Position numbers and translations under genes: made by a program
Source of the DNA: Coprobacillaceae bacterium UN01-12pH3A
GTDB taxonomy: Bacteria; Bacillota_I; Bacilli_A; Erysipelotrichales; Coprobacillaceae
DNA length: 64,000 nucleotides
Direction of reading: 5' to 3'
Assembly: GCA_027676805.1 (NCBI GenBank)
Contig: JAQENU010000014.1
Coordinates: 22,861-86,860 of the forward strand
Notes under the pieces: model-generated
What the model was told of the DNA's origin: nothing
Databases searched by the model: none
What the model saw: the letters and a program-made list of their open reading frames with translations, nothing else
In this document: positions 27,505-37,111 of the stretch, piece by piece
Position numbering within the stretch: the stretch's first letter is position 1
How the letters are laid out: each line of letters begins with the position of its first letter

Positions 27505-28899
27505 TTAGTGTCCGTTTACCATTAAATCCATAACAACTGGATCTTTTGAAGCAACACCAGCTGCTTTTAATTCAGCAATTTTATCTGCGAATTGTGGTAA
27601 GTATTTTTCATGAGCTACTAATAATTCATCTAATACAGTTTTAGCGATTGCACCATGTTCAACTTGTGGATTCATTTCGAATGCAGCTAAAGCTAAACCA
27701 TAGTTACCAGTGATTGCAGCTTCGATAACGCATTCTTCCATAGCTTTCATGATTTGTACCCAACCTCTTTCAGATGGATTAAATTTACCCCAAGTTAAAG
27801 GCATAGCCCCTTTACCAGAGATGATTGCTGAAACTTCTACGATTGAATCATATGGTAAATCAGTGATTGCACCATTGTTTTGTGTACTTACAACCATGTG
27901 AGTTCTCTTATCATTGTAGATAGAGTTGATACATTCACAAGCTGCATCTGAGTAGTGAGTTCCACCACGTTTAGTTAATTGTTCTGGTTTGTAGTTTAAG
28001 TTAGGATCTTTGTATAATTCGAATAATTCAGCTTCAGTTACTTTTACTTGTTGAGCACGAGTACCGATTGTGTTGAATTCTTCAATACCATGTTTTAACA
28101 TTTCATCATGCATATAGTAATATCTATGGTATCCACAAGGAATAACTTGAACTTGTTTTAAATGATCTTTTAAGAATTTAACATCATGGATGTTTGCAGG
28201 TGTTCCATCTTCAACATCTTTGTACATATTGTCAATGATTTTGTCAGTTAAATCATTACCTTGAGCATCAGTTACTTTATGCCAATGGAAATGGTTTAAA
28301 CCAGCGAATTGATGGATACATTCTCTTTCAGTTAATCCGAACATTGGTGGTTCGCTTAATAAAGCACCTACTGGTACGTTACATAATCCGATACATTTTT
28401 TCCATCCACCGTGTTTGATAACTGCTTCAGTGATCATTCCAGATGGATTAGTGAAGTTGATTAACCATGCATTAGGGCATAATTCTTTCATATCTTCAAC
28501 GATTCCTAAGATGACAGGGATAGTTCTGAATGCTTTGAACATACCTCCGGCACCATTAGTTTCTTGACCTAACATACCATGAGAGAATGGGATTCTTTCA
28601 TCTTTGATACGTGCATCTAATAAACCAACACGGAATTGTGTAGTTACGAAATCAGCATCTTTTAAAGCTTCTCTTCTATCTAAAGTTAAATGAACTTTAA
28701 CACCATATGGAGTTGCATCCCACATACGCTGCGCCATTGCACCAACGATTTCTAATTTTTCTTTACCAGCTTCACAGTCTACTAGCCAAATTTCTTTGAT
28801 TGGTAATTCATCGTAACGTTTGATAAATCCTTCCATTAGTTCTGGAGTATAACTACTTCCTCCACCAATTGTAACGATTTTTACAGGTTTCTTTTCCAT
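27505..28899 (-). CDS. GH4 family 6-phospho-glycosidase (6-phospho-beta-glucosidase)
   Basis: A 464-residue glycoside hydrolase family 4 enzyme. Members use NAD+ and Mn2+ to cleave phosphorylated disaccharides imported by PTS. The Rossmann motif is VTIGGGSSYTPELMEGF. INFTNPSGMITEA, the metal ligand Cys in IGLCNVPVGA and His in GLNHFHWHK follow. Length fits 6-phospho-beta-glucosidases (LicH/CelF), and VGLLDARIKDERIPF is typical of them. Codon use is more biased than in neighbours (many GCT, GGT and GTT), suggesting high expression. A cre site lies 88 bases upstream. It follows an RpiR-type regulator on the same strand. Confidence 0.9.
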   Translation of the reverse strand: MEKKPVKIVTIGGGSSYTPELMEGFIKRYDELPIKEIWLVDCEAGKEKLEIVGAMAQRMWDATPYGVKVHLTLDRREALKDADFVTTQFRVGLLDARIKDERIPFSHGMLGQETNGAGGMFKAFRTIPVILGIVEDMKELCPNAWLINFTNPSGMITEAVIKHGGWKKCIGLCNVPVGALLSEPPMFGLTERECIHQFAGLNHFHWHKVTDAQGNDLTDKIIDNMYKDVEDGTPANIHDVKFLKDHLKQVQVIPCGYHRYYYMHDEMLKHGIEEFNTIGTRAQQVKVTEAELFELYKDPNLNYKPEQLTKRGGTHYSDAACECINSIYNDKRTHMVVSTQNNGAITDLPYDSIVEVSAIISGKGAMPLTWGKFNPSERGWVQIMKAMEECVIEAAITGNYGLALAAFEMNPQVEHGAIAKTVLDELLVAHEKYLPQFADKIAELKAAGVASKDPVVMDLMVNGH

Positions 28900-28986
28900 T
28901 TATCTTCCTCCTCATTATTATCTGGATCCCCGTCCACAATAGGAGTATACCGTATTACAGAAAAATTGGTATCTTTTTGCAAAATT

Positions 28987-29000
28987 TGAAAACGTTTACC
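28987..29000. promoter_or_regulatory. Catabolite response element (cre) upstream of the GH4 gene
   Basis: TGAAAACGTTTACC matches the consensus TGWAANCGNTNWCA at 13 of 14 positions. It lies upstream of a TATACT -10 box (minus strand, 28944-28949). CcpA control of a sugar hydrolase is expected. Confidence 0.65.
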
Positions 29001-29103
29001 AAAACATGAAACTTTTCAATTTATGTTTCTTAACCCCGTTTTCAAGCTATAAGCGCAAACTTCATCTTATTTTACTAAAAGAAATGAAATAGCTTAGAAA
29101 AAC

Positions 29104-29127
29104 AAAAAAACGGCTACCCGTTTTTTT
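29104..29127 (-). terminator. Terminator of the RpiR-type regulator
   Basis: AAAAAAACGG-CTAC-CCGTTTTTTT overlaps the stop codon and carries its own T run on both strands. Confidence 0.75.
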
Positions 29128-29929
29128 GATAAAGCATGCCATAACGTATATAGACAACATTTAAAGCCGTTAAAAAATTGATGCTCCCCGATAATGACGA
29201 ATCGGTAAAGTCACTTTCTAATCCATCTATAAAATAATATTCATCAACACTGTTGAGTACAGGTGATTCCCGGTTGCAGGTAATCAAAAGCAAAGCAGCT
29301 CCCTTCTCTCGTAAGCTTTGGATCATTTCCTTGATTTGATCACTGTTTGCCGACACAGAAAGAATAATCGTTAAACTATCTTTATCGACAACACGATATT
29401 TTAAATCTTCTTCACCACGGCTGTTGAAGGAATAAATGAATTTCCCTAGCTTCATAAATTTCATTTGAATATCACTAGCGACTACTTTTGAGAACTGATA
29501 ACCAAAAAAATGCACCTTTTTTGCTTCATAGATTTTAGAACAGATACGATCCACTTCATGAATATTCATATTAACATTCATCATCAAGGACTGAATCGTA
29601 AGATCATAAACCTTCTTGACTAACTGCTGCGGCTCTTTAAGCAATGCTTCTTTTTCAGTTGGATCAAAACACAGCTCAGCTTTTGCTTTGACCAGTCCAT
29701 CGCGAATTTCCTGCTTAAATTGAATAAACGATTCACAGCCAAAATATTTGCAGAAACGACTGATTGTGGCAATAGAAGTATAACACATATCAGCCAGCTC
29801 ATTCACACTGCAGCTAGGAACCTTATTTAAATTTTGTAAAACAGTCAGGGCAATAGTGTAATTCATATCTTCCCGATTAGATGTATTTATAAAAGATAAT
29901 AGATTATAGATAATATCGACTTCCTGCAT
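29114..29929 (-). CDS. MurR/RpiR family transcriptional regulator
   Basis: A 271-residue sugar-phosphate-responsive regulator. The N-terminal HTH_6 domain (SVNELADMCYTSIATISRFCKYFGCESFIQFKQE-like segment near residues 40-75) precedes a SIS domain (residues 115-240). The SIS domain contains KVHFFGYQFSKVVASDI and the phosphosugar-binding stretch ILSVSANSDQIKEMIQ. It lies directly upstream of the GH4 gene on the same strand and probably controls it. I preferred the ATG at 29929 (GGGGTGG five bases upstream) over GTG at 29938. Confidence 0.85.
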   Translation of the reverse strand: MQEVDIIYNLLSFINTSNREDMNYTIALTVLQNLNKVPSCSVNELADMCYTSIATISRFCKYFGCESFIQFKQEIRDGLVKAKAELCFDPTEKEALLKEPQQLVKKVYDLTIQSLMMNVNMNIHEVDRICSKIYEAKKVHFFGYQFSKVVASDIQMKFMKLGKFIYSFNSRGEEDLKYRVVDKDSLTIILSVSANSDQIKEMIQSLREKGAALLLITCNRESPVLNSVDEYYFIDGLESDFTDSSLSGSINFLTALNVVYIRYGMLYQKNG

Positions 29930-30008
29930 CACAGCCACCCCGCTTTTAGACCATTATACCTTATTTCAATTTCATTTTAAAGAAGAACTATTGTTTGTTG
30001 AAAGTAAA

Positions 30009-30029
30009 AAACTGACTATTCGTCAGTTT
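30009..30029 (-). terminator. Terminator after the acidic-tail membrane protein
   Basis: AAACTGAC-TATTC-GTCAGTTT overlaps the stop codon, with T-rich DNA following on the minus strand. Confidence 0.65.
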
Positions 30030-30405
30030 CTTCGGCTGCTTCTTCAATGATCAGATCTGCTTCTTCATCTTCTAACAGATCATCGTTTTCTTCCTCATCA
30101 ATCGAAGTAAATCCTTCTGCGGCAATAGGTACATTCGTTTCTGTTTCTTTATTTTTCATTAAATAGATCAAATACCCAAATGCACCAAACCCAAATCCAT
30201 AAAAAATATAAGCTGAGGTATTATCTACAAAGTATTGGATGACATCCCCTATACTGCTGCTGATCGTTAATTGCCCCGCCTTTACAAGAGCATTTACATA
30301 TTCATATGATTTGTAAATACTAAAGATGCTGTAAATAAATGTAAGGATGGCTAAAACATAAAATAAAATCGTTAATTTTGAAAAGCGTTTGTTTTGTTTT
30401 TCCAT
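30016..30405 (-). CDS. Two-TM membrane protein with acidic tail, unknown
   Basis: A 129-residue protein with two hydrophobic helices (about 10-28 and 67-84). The C-terminal tail, over 30 residues, is rich in Glu and Asp (EEENDDLLEDEEADLIIEE). I recognise no family. It is preceded by AAAGGA and ends in a terminator, so it is probably monocistronic or the last gene after cydC. The acidic tail may contact a cationic partner or the ribosome, but that is speculation. Confidence 0.7.
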   Translation of the reverse strand: MEKQNKRFSKLTILFYVLAILTFIYSIFSIYKSYEYVNALVKAGQLTISSSIGDVIQYFVDNTSAYIFYGFGFGAFGYLIYLMKNKETETNVPIAAEGFTSIDEEENDDLLEDEEADLIIEEAAEETDE

Positions 30406-30483
30406 ATTTTCATTCCTTTCAGATACTGCTCAAGTATATCTGAAAAATATGGTAAGATTGTGTGATGGAAAACAGAGATTATC

Positions 30484-32145
30484 TTATCGCAAAAATGTGT
30501 GTCCGGTGTTCATTTCATATACCTCATCGGCGATGTTCATTGTCGAATTACGGTGTGAAACTAAGACGATGGTTTTCCCTGCACTTTCTTCTTTTAAAGA
30601 TGTCAGGATGACCGCTTCATTTAAGCTGTCCAGATTGCTGGTCGGCTCATCCAATAAAATAATATCCGCCTGATGAAGAAAGGCTCTGGCAATCCCGATC
30701 CGCTGTTTTTGCCCTTCCGATAACTGACTTCCTAATTCCCCGGCTTTCGTCATATAACCTTCCGGCAAAGATTCAATGAATTCATCGATAGAGGCTTTTT
30801 TTGCCGCCAGCTTGATTTCTTCAAGCGTTGCAGCAGGATTAGCCAAGGCAATATTATTAGCTAATGTATCATTGAAAAGATAAGTTTCCTGAATGACGTA
30901 GGCTTCCATATCACGTAAATCATGTGTATTGATTTGGTTTAAAGAACGTCCATTCAAAACAATCTGACCGCTGCTAGGCTCAAAGAAACGCATCATCAGT
31001 TTAAGCAAAGTGGATTTTCCGCTGCCGCTTTTACCATGAATGCCAATGATTTTGTTTTTAGGCAAAACAAGGTCTGCTTCTTCGATAATCTTTTCATGAT
31101 CATAGCCAAAAGAGACACGTTCAATCTTCATTTCCCCATATTGAACCGGATCCTCTCCTGTAATTTCTTTCACTCTCGGTTCTTCTTCAAGCAGCTCCAG
31201 CAAACGACTGCCGCTTGCTAAAGTGTGATGAAGATTATTCGATAAATTGCTTAAAGCAACTACCGGTCCAAAGGAAGACATCATGGCAATGCTGCATATC
31301 ACAACTCCCGCAAAAGAAACAGTTTGACTTTGATACAGCAAAATAGCGCTGACCATCATCATCATTGAAAAAAGCAGTACACAGACATCACTCATCGCAT
31401 AGCTTTTTGCTTCCAGTTTTTTTAAACGTGTCTGATCCTGTTCAATATTTTTCATGCCTTCATTCATTTCTTTCAAACGGCACTGTCCGTGATCATACTG
31501 AATGCTTTCTTTGATTCCCTGCAAGCTGTCTAAAATAAAACCGTTCATTTTACCGTAGCGATCACGATAGTTCTGTCCTGCCTCTCTTTCTTTTTTTCCA
31601 AAATGAATCGGCAAAAATACCCCGACTGTCAAATAGGCTGCTGCCGCAACAATTCCTAAAAGCACATGATACTGTCCGATAAAGCCAATCATAATGACTG
31701 AAACTAAAATCGCAATCATGATCGGGGAAATTGTATGGGCATAGAACACTTCTAATAACTCAATATCACTGGTAATCAATGAAACCAGATCCCCGTTGTT
31801 TCTTCCTTCTAGTTTTGCCGGTGCTAATGTTCTCAGCTTCATAAATACCTGATGTCTGATCAAAGCTAAGAGCTTAAAGGCAATATAATGGTTGGACGCC
31901 TGTTCAATGTAGCGCAGAATGCCTCTAAACAAAGCACATAGTCCAATCAAAATTAAAAGGTGTTCAAAAGAAAGGGCAATGGTAAGCCCCATTCCTTTTA
32001 GAACTGCCATAGCTGCTAGAATAGTAATAAAAATGGCACACAGATAACCAATAACGCCAAACAAAATTGCAATAAACATGATATGCAATAAAGGAAAGAC
32101 TAAGCCGATTAATTTTTTCATGATCGTTAAAGCACTTCTATTCAT
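30484..32145 (-). CDS. cydC: ABC transporter CydC-like (thiol exporter)
   Basis: A 553-residue half-ABC exporter with six N-terminal transmembrane helices and a nucleotide-binding domain from about 330. Walker A is GIHGKSGSGKSTLLKL, the signature is QLSEGQKQRIGIARAF, and Walker B is ADIILLDEPTSNLD. CydDC exports cysteine or glutathione and supports cytochrome bd assembly in other bacteria. Pairing with a preceding CydD-like gene, with an eight-base overlap, fits this. The signature serine is followed by E rather than G (LSEGQ), a common variant. No cytochrome genes are nearby. Confidence 0.85.
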   Translation of the reverse strand: MNRSALTIMKKLIGLVFPLLHIMFIAILFGVIGYLCAIFITILAAMAVLKGMGLTIALSFEHLLILIGLCALFRGILRYIEQASNHYIAFKLLALIRHQVFMKLRTLAPAKLEGRNNGDLVSLITSDIELLEVFYAHTISPIMIAILVSVIMIGFIGQYHVLLGIVAAAAYLTVGVFLPIHFGKKEREAGQNYRDRYGKMNGFILDSLQGIKESIQYDHGQCRLKEMNEGMKNIEQDQTRLKKLEAKSYAMSDVCVLLFSMMMMVSAILLYQSQTVSFAGVVICSIAMMSSFGPVVALSNLSNNLHHTLASGSRLLELLEEEPRVKEITGEDPVQYGEMKIERVSFGYDHEKIIEEADLVLPKNKIIGIHGKSGSGKSTLLKLMMRFFEPSSGQIVLNGRSLNQINTHDLRDMEAYVIQETYLFNDTLANNIALANPAATLEEIKLAAKKASIDEFIESLPEGYMTKAGELGSQLSEGQKQRIGIARAFLHQADIILLDEPTSNLDSLNEAVILTSLKEESAGKTIVLVSHRNSTMNIADEVYEMNTGHTFLR

Positions 32146-33883
32146 AAGCCGTCTCCTTTCCTAAAACATTCAGCAATGCTTCCTGCTGTTTATACACACG
32201 GGCATATTCTCCGTTTAACTGATATAAACTGGCATGGGTATCTTGTTCGACGATCCTTCCCTCTTTTAGCATGTAGATTTGATCCGCATGAACAGCATTA
32301 TCTAAACGATGGGAAATCATGATCACTGTTTTATTTTTCCTTAAATTTTCAATCACTTTAATAATGGCGTTTTCACTTTCAACATCGATATTAGATGTTG
32401 CTTCATCAAAAATATAGATCGGTGAATCTTTAAGCAAGGCTCTTGCTAAAATGAGTCTTTGTCGCTGTCCGCCGGAAAGATTGCTTCCTTTTTCCAGTAC
32501 CGGCATACTTAATCCGCCTTGATCTCGAATGAAGCAGTCTAATTTCACTTCACGCAATGCTTCCCACATCTGTTCTTGGGTAATCGCTATATTGCCCATT
32601 TGCAGATTATAAGTAACATCTCCGGCAAATAGATAGCCATCATTATTAACGACAGTGATGCACGCCATAAGATGTTTTTGATTAATGTTGGCTAATTCCC
32701 TTCCATTAAGCTGAATACTGCCTTGATAATGCTGATGATGTCCAGCTAAAATATTCGCTATCGTACTTTTTCCGCTTCCCGAAATCCCAGCAAAGCTGAC
32801 GAATGAATGTGCCGGAATCGTAAAGCTTAAATTTTTCAGAACTTCCGTTTCTTCGTTATAGCCAAATGAAACATGATCTGCTTTAATTTCAATATCCTCT
32901 TCAGGATAAAGTTCAAGTTCTCCTTCTATATCTAACGGATGGTCCAAAATCTTAAAGATATTGTCACTGGCACTCATCCCGTTCATGGCAATATGGAAAA
33001 ATGAGCCAAGCAGACGCAGGGGAATAAAGAATTCAGAAGATAACAAAATTATCAGCAGCATTCCCATTAAAGAAATATGACCGCTGCGGAATTCAAAAAT
33101 AGCGAGAATAATTCCTAAAGCCGCACCGCCAAAAGCAATGAGATCCATCACTGAAATCGAGTTCAGCTGCATCGTTAAGACTTTCATTGTCACTTTACGG
33201 AATGTTTCTGCCTCTTCATCCATCTGTATTGTTTTTCTTTCATCTGCCTGATAAGCTTTTAATGTCGTCAAGCCTCTTAAATTTTCTAAGAAGCTATCAC
33301 CTAACTGCATGTATGACCCCCAATAGCGTGACAGCAGTTTTTTCGCAAATTTCTGTACAGCTACAATAGACATTGGAATCAATGGAACACAGATCAAAAG
33401 CAAAAGAGCCGTTTTAAAGCTAATCAAAGAAAAAAGAATAAATAGAGTAACCGGTGCCAGCAAACTATAAAAAAGCTGCGGCAAATATTTACTGAAATAG
33501 ATTTCCAGTTGTTCTACTCCTTCCATACTCATCTGAACGACTTTGCTGGTCGGAAAAAAATCTGTATAATGCATTCCTAACTCTAAAATTTTATTATAAA
33601 TCTTTTCACGCAATGTTTTTTTAATCCCTAAGGAAGCACTATGCCCTGCCATTGTCGCTTTTTGACTCCAATAAAATCGCAGCTCTATCATCACAGCAAT
33701 AACTGCGACAACACCACTTAGTTTAGCTAATGTTAATTGCTGCTTGTAAGCTGTCGATAAAGCATAGGCAATCGCCGCATTAAAAATGATATTCGCAATC
33801 AGACCGAGCCATTGAAAAAACACGGTCTTTTTGATGGGGGATAAGTTCCCCTCCAGCAATGTCATTAATCGTTTATTAATCAT
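32138..33883 (-). CDS. cydD: ABC transporter CydD-like (thiol exporter)
   Basis: A 581-residue half-ABC exporter. Six transmembrane helices (residues 20-310) contain the CydD-like stretch SFLENLRGLTTLKAYQADE. The ATPase domain has Walker A GISGSGKSTIANIL, signature NLSGGQRQRLILARAL and Walker B YIFDEATSNID. The partner is cydC. The operon also holds ygbA-like and ybaN-like genes upstream. Possible alternatives include a generic multidrug half-transporter pair, but the CydDC arrangement is more specific. AGGAGG precedes the ATG. Confidence 0.84.
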   Translation of the reverse strand: MINKRLMTLLEGNLSPIKKTVFFQWLGLIANIIFNAAIAYALSTAYKQQLTLAKLSGVVAVIAVMIELRFYWSQKATMAGHSASLGIKKTLREKIYNKILELGMHYTDFFPTSKVVQMSMEGVEQLEIYFSKYLPQLFYSLLAPVTLFILFSLISFKTALLLLICVPLIPMSIVAVQKFAKKLLSRYWGSYMQLGDSFLENLRGLTTLKAYQADERKTIQMDEEAETFRKVTMKVLTMQLNSISVMDLIAFGGAALGIILAIFEFRSGHISLMGMLLIILLSSEFFIPLRLLGSFFHIAMNGMSASDNIFKILDHPLDIEGELELYPEEDIEIKADHVSFGYNEETEVLKNLSFTIPAHSFVSFAGISGSGKSTIANILAGHHQHYQGSIQLNGRELANINQKHLMACITVVNNDGYLFAGDVTYNLQMGNIAITQEQMWEALREVKLDCFIRDQGGLSMPVLEKGSNLSGGQRQRLILARALLKDSPIYIFDEATSNIDVESENAIIKVIENLRKNKTVIMISHRLDNAVHADQIYMLKEGRIVEQDTHASLYQLNGEYARVYKQQEALLNVLGKETAYE

Positions 33884-33884
33884 G

Positions 33885-34187
33885 TTAACCTCCTAATTTC
33901 TGATAATAAAAATGCTTTAAGACAAGCATCGGGCGCTTAAACAGCATTCGCGGTCCACTGTAGCGCATGACTTGCCGGATCAATTCTCTTCTTTTAGCGT
34001 CGCAGCAGTGAATCTCACATTGACTGCAAAAGCTCTTTGCTGCCATTTTGGGACAGCGATCAATTTTTCTTATCGCATACTCCAATAAATCCTGATGCTC
34101 GCTTGGATTTTCATGATGTGTATAATAAAGGTTGATCATAGTTTTGACTAATTCTTTTTCCTTTTCTCTTTTTGCTTCTATGTTCAT
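33885..34187 (-). CDS. YgbA-like nitrous oxide-stimulated promoter family protein
   Basis: A 100-residue cysteine-containing protein matching the YgbA_NO family (PF11756). The conserved core is REKELVKTMINLYYTHHE, then CSQCEIHCCD with four cysteines (CX2CX3CC), then VMRYSGPRMLFKRP. In enterobacteria YgbA belongs to the nitric oxide response and helps recovery of amino acid synthesis. It overlaps the upstream ybaN-like gene (ATGA) and lies one base before cydD. The cysteines could bind iron or zinc. Confidence 0.8.
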   Translation of the reverse strand: MNIEAKREKEKELVKTMINLYYTHHENPSEHQDLLEYAIRKIDRCPKMAAKSFCSQCEIHCCDAKRRELIRQVMRYSGPRMLFKRPMLVLKHFYYQKLGG

Positions 34188-34579
34188 GATTCTCCCTCCA
34201 GCTGCGGTGTTATTGTTTTGATTCTAAAAAAGAAATAATAATACTTAAAGAAGATTAAAAAAACGATAAATAGTTGTCCATAGATCACCGGACAGATAAA
34301 GATTGCAAGGATCATCATTGCCGAAGCCGGCAATAGTATGGTTAGCTTTGTCTTTAAAGTCATCGCCTTGGTTGTGACAAATTCATGAATATGATTTTGA
34401 TAAAGCTTCGTATGAAGCAGCCATTGATGAAACTTATCAGACCCCCTAGCAAAGAAAAAAGAAGCTAGCAGTAAAAATGGTGTGGTAGGCAAAATAGGTA
34501 AAATAACACCAAAGCTTCCAATCACTAAAAATAAAATCCCCAATCCTAAACACATGATACGTAATATTCTCTGATCCAT
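34184..34579 (-). CDS. YbaN family (DUF454) membrane protein
   Basis: A 131-residue inner-membrane protein with three to four helices. It contains the DUF454 motifs GSFGVILPILPTTPFLLLA and FFARGSDKFHQWLLHTKLYQ. YbaN relatives often sit next to respiratory or heme-linked genes. I chose the ATG at 34579, behind AGGAGGG, over an upstream TTG. It is the first gene of the operon with ygbA-like, cydD and cydC. Confidence 0.82.
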   Translation of the reverse strand: MDQRILRIMCLGLGILFLVIGSFGVILPILPTTPFLLLASFFFARGSDKFHQWLLHTKLYQNHIHEFVTTKAMTLKTKLTILLPASAMMILAIFICPVIYGQLFIVFLIFFKYYYFFFRIKTITPQLEGES

Positions 34580-34627
34580 AATTCCCTCCTGTTTGTTATA
34601 GATGACTAACATTTTAGTTAATATTTT

Positions 34628-34643
34628 AAGGACTCGCGTCCTT
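34628..34643. other. GC-rich hairpin in the ybaN leader
   Basis: AAGGAC-TCGC-GTCCTT lies in the probable 5' leader of the operon. It is followed by T on the plus strand and A on the minus strand, so it is not a minus-strand terminator. Confidence 0.4.
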
Positions 34644-34646
34644 TTT

Positions 34647-34662
34647 GTTAGTTATTTCTAAC
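34647..34662. promoter_or_regulatory. Inverted repeat, possible operator of the ybaN operon
   Basis: GTTAG-TTATTT-CTAAC upstream of the ybaN-like gene. Related half-sites occur near 34604-34620. TetR/AcrR or Rrf2-like regulators bind dyads of this size, but no local regulator gene is present. Confidence 0.4.
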
Positions 34663-34709
34663 TCTTAGATAAGTATAGCATAGCTTTTGTTTATAAAGCA
34701 AGAAAAAAA

Positions 34710-34731
34710 GAGAAACCTTCATAGATTTCTC
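34710..34731 (-). terminator. Terminator of the GH1 gene
   Basis: A six- to seven-base stem GAGAAA / TTTCTC, followed by a run of seven T on the minus strand, lies just after the GH1 stop. Confidence 0.6.
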
Positions 34732-34740
34732 CTTTACTTA

Positions 34741-36189
<1,449 letters not shown>

Positions 36190-36217
36190 TTACCTCCTTT
36201 TTTATCATCAAATAATA

Positions 36218-37111
36218 TTAATCAAGATATTCTTTAATAAACGTGTCTAAAACGGTTAAATAATCATTTCCATCAGCATTATCTAATTGAAATAAGCTTT
36301 CCTCATCCTTTAATACAAACAGTTCTTTTTTGCAGCGCGCTGCGTTATAAAGCGGAAAGACTTGTTTTAATGGAACAAAGCAATCTTTTTTGGTATGTAT
36401 AAACATCGTTGGAATCTGATTTTGTTTGACTAATTCCACACTGTCTAACTGATTGATGTCAATTCCATACTTTCTTTTAATGATATAACGCATCAAAATC
36501 ACAAACGGGAAATGAAAAATATAGTAGTCCCGCTGCATGCGATAGCTTAAAATCTCTTTCACATTCGCATATGCCCCATCTGAAATGATCGCTTTGATCT
36601 GGTCAAATTCTTGAAGCTTGCCAGAAGCATTGAGAATGATGTTAGCCCCCATTTCTTTTCCAAACAGCAATATATTCCCATCAAAATGCTGATCTAAATA
36701 GTAAAGCCAATCGATCAAATCATCCTGATCTTTGCCGCCCAAACGATAAATCTCACCATCACTTCCGCCATGACCATATACATCGATGAGTAAAAAGTTA
36801 CAGTTTAATTTAGTCTTAAAGAAATCAACATAGCTGACCATGTCCATCGCATCTAATCCATAAGGATGCAGCATCAGCATGGTATTGGGAGCCTGCCGAT
36901 CAAAATAGTAGCCGTTTAAGGTTTCCCCATCACGGTTTTTAATCTGTATCAGGTTGGCTTCATCAAGACCGGTGAAATGTTTATTAGGACGATCCTGTCG
37001 TTTCATCAGCACATCACTCATCGCTTTAGAAGCATGATAGATTGCATAGCCGGAAGCTAAAGCTAAGGCTCCTAGTGATGTCGCTATTGCCGCTTTTTTA
37101 TTAACCGCCAT
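36218..37111 (-). CDS. Alpha/beta hydrolase with N-terminal membrane helix
   Basis: A 297-residue protein with a hydrophobic N-terminal helix (residues 7-28, IATSLGALALASGYAIYHA) and an alpha/beta hydrolase fold of the DUF1749/BAAT-like kind. At the nucleophile position GKEMGANIIL the canonical serine is replaced by Glu, with no G-x-S-x-G evident. The acid Asp in THTKKDCFV and a C-terminal region without a clear His suggest an altered or lost triad. It overlaps the 401-residue unknown gene by 11 bases. The assignment to fold is fairly sure, the activity is not. Confidence 0.72.
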   Translation of the reverse strand: MAVNKKAAIATSLGALALASGYAIYHASKAMSDVLMKRQDRPNKHFTGLDEANLIQIKNRDGETLNGYYFDRQAPNTMLMLHPYGLDAMDMVSYVDFFKTKLNCNFLLIDVYGHGGSDGEIYRLGGKDQDDLIDWLYYLDQHFDGNILLFGKEMGANIILNASGKLQEFDQIKAIISDGAYANVKEILSYRMQRDYYIFHFPFVILMRYIIKRKYGIDINQLDSVELVKQNQIPTMFIHTKKDCFVPLKQVFPLYNAARCKKELFVLKDEESLFQLDNADGNDYLTVLDTFIKEYLD

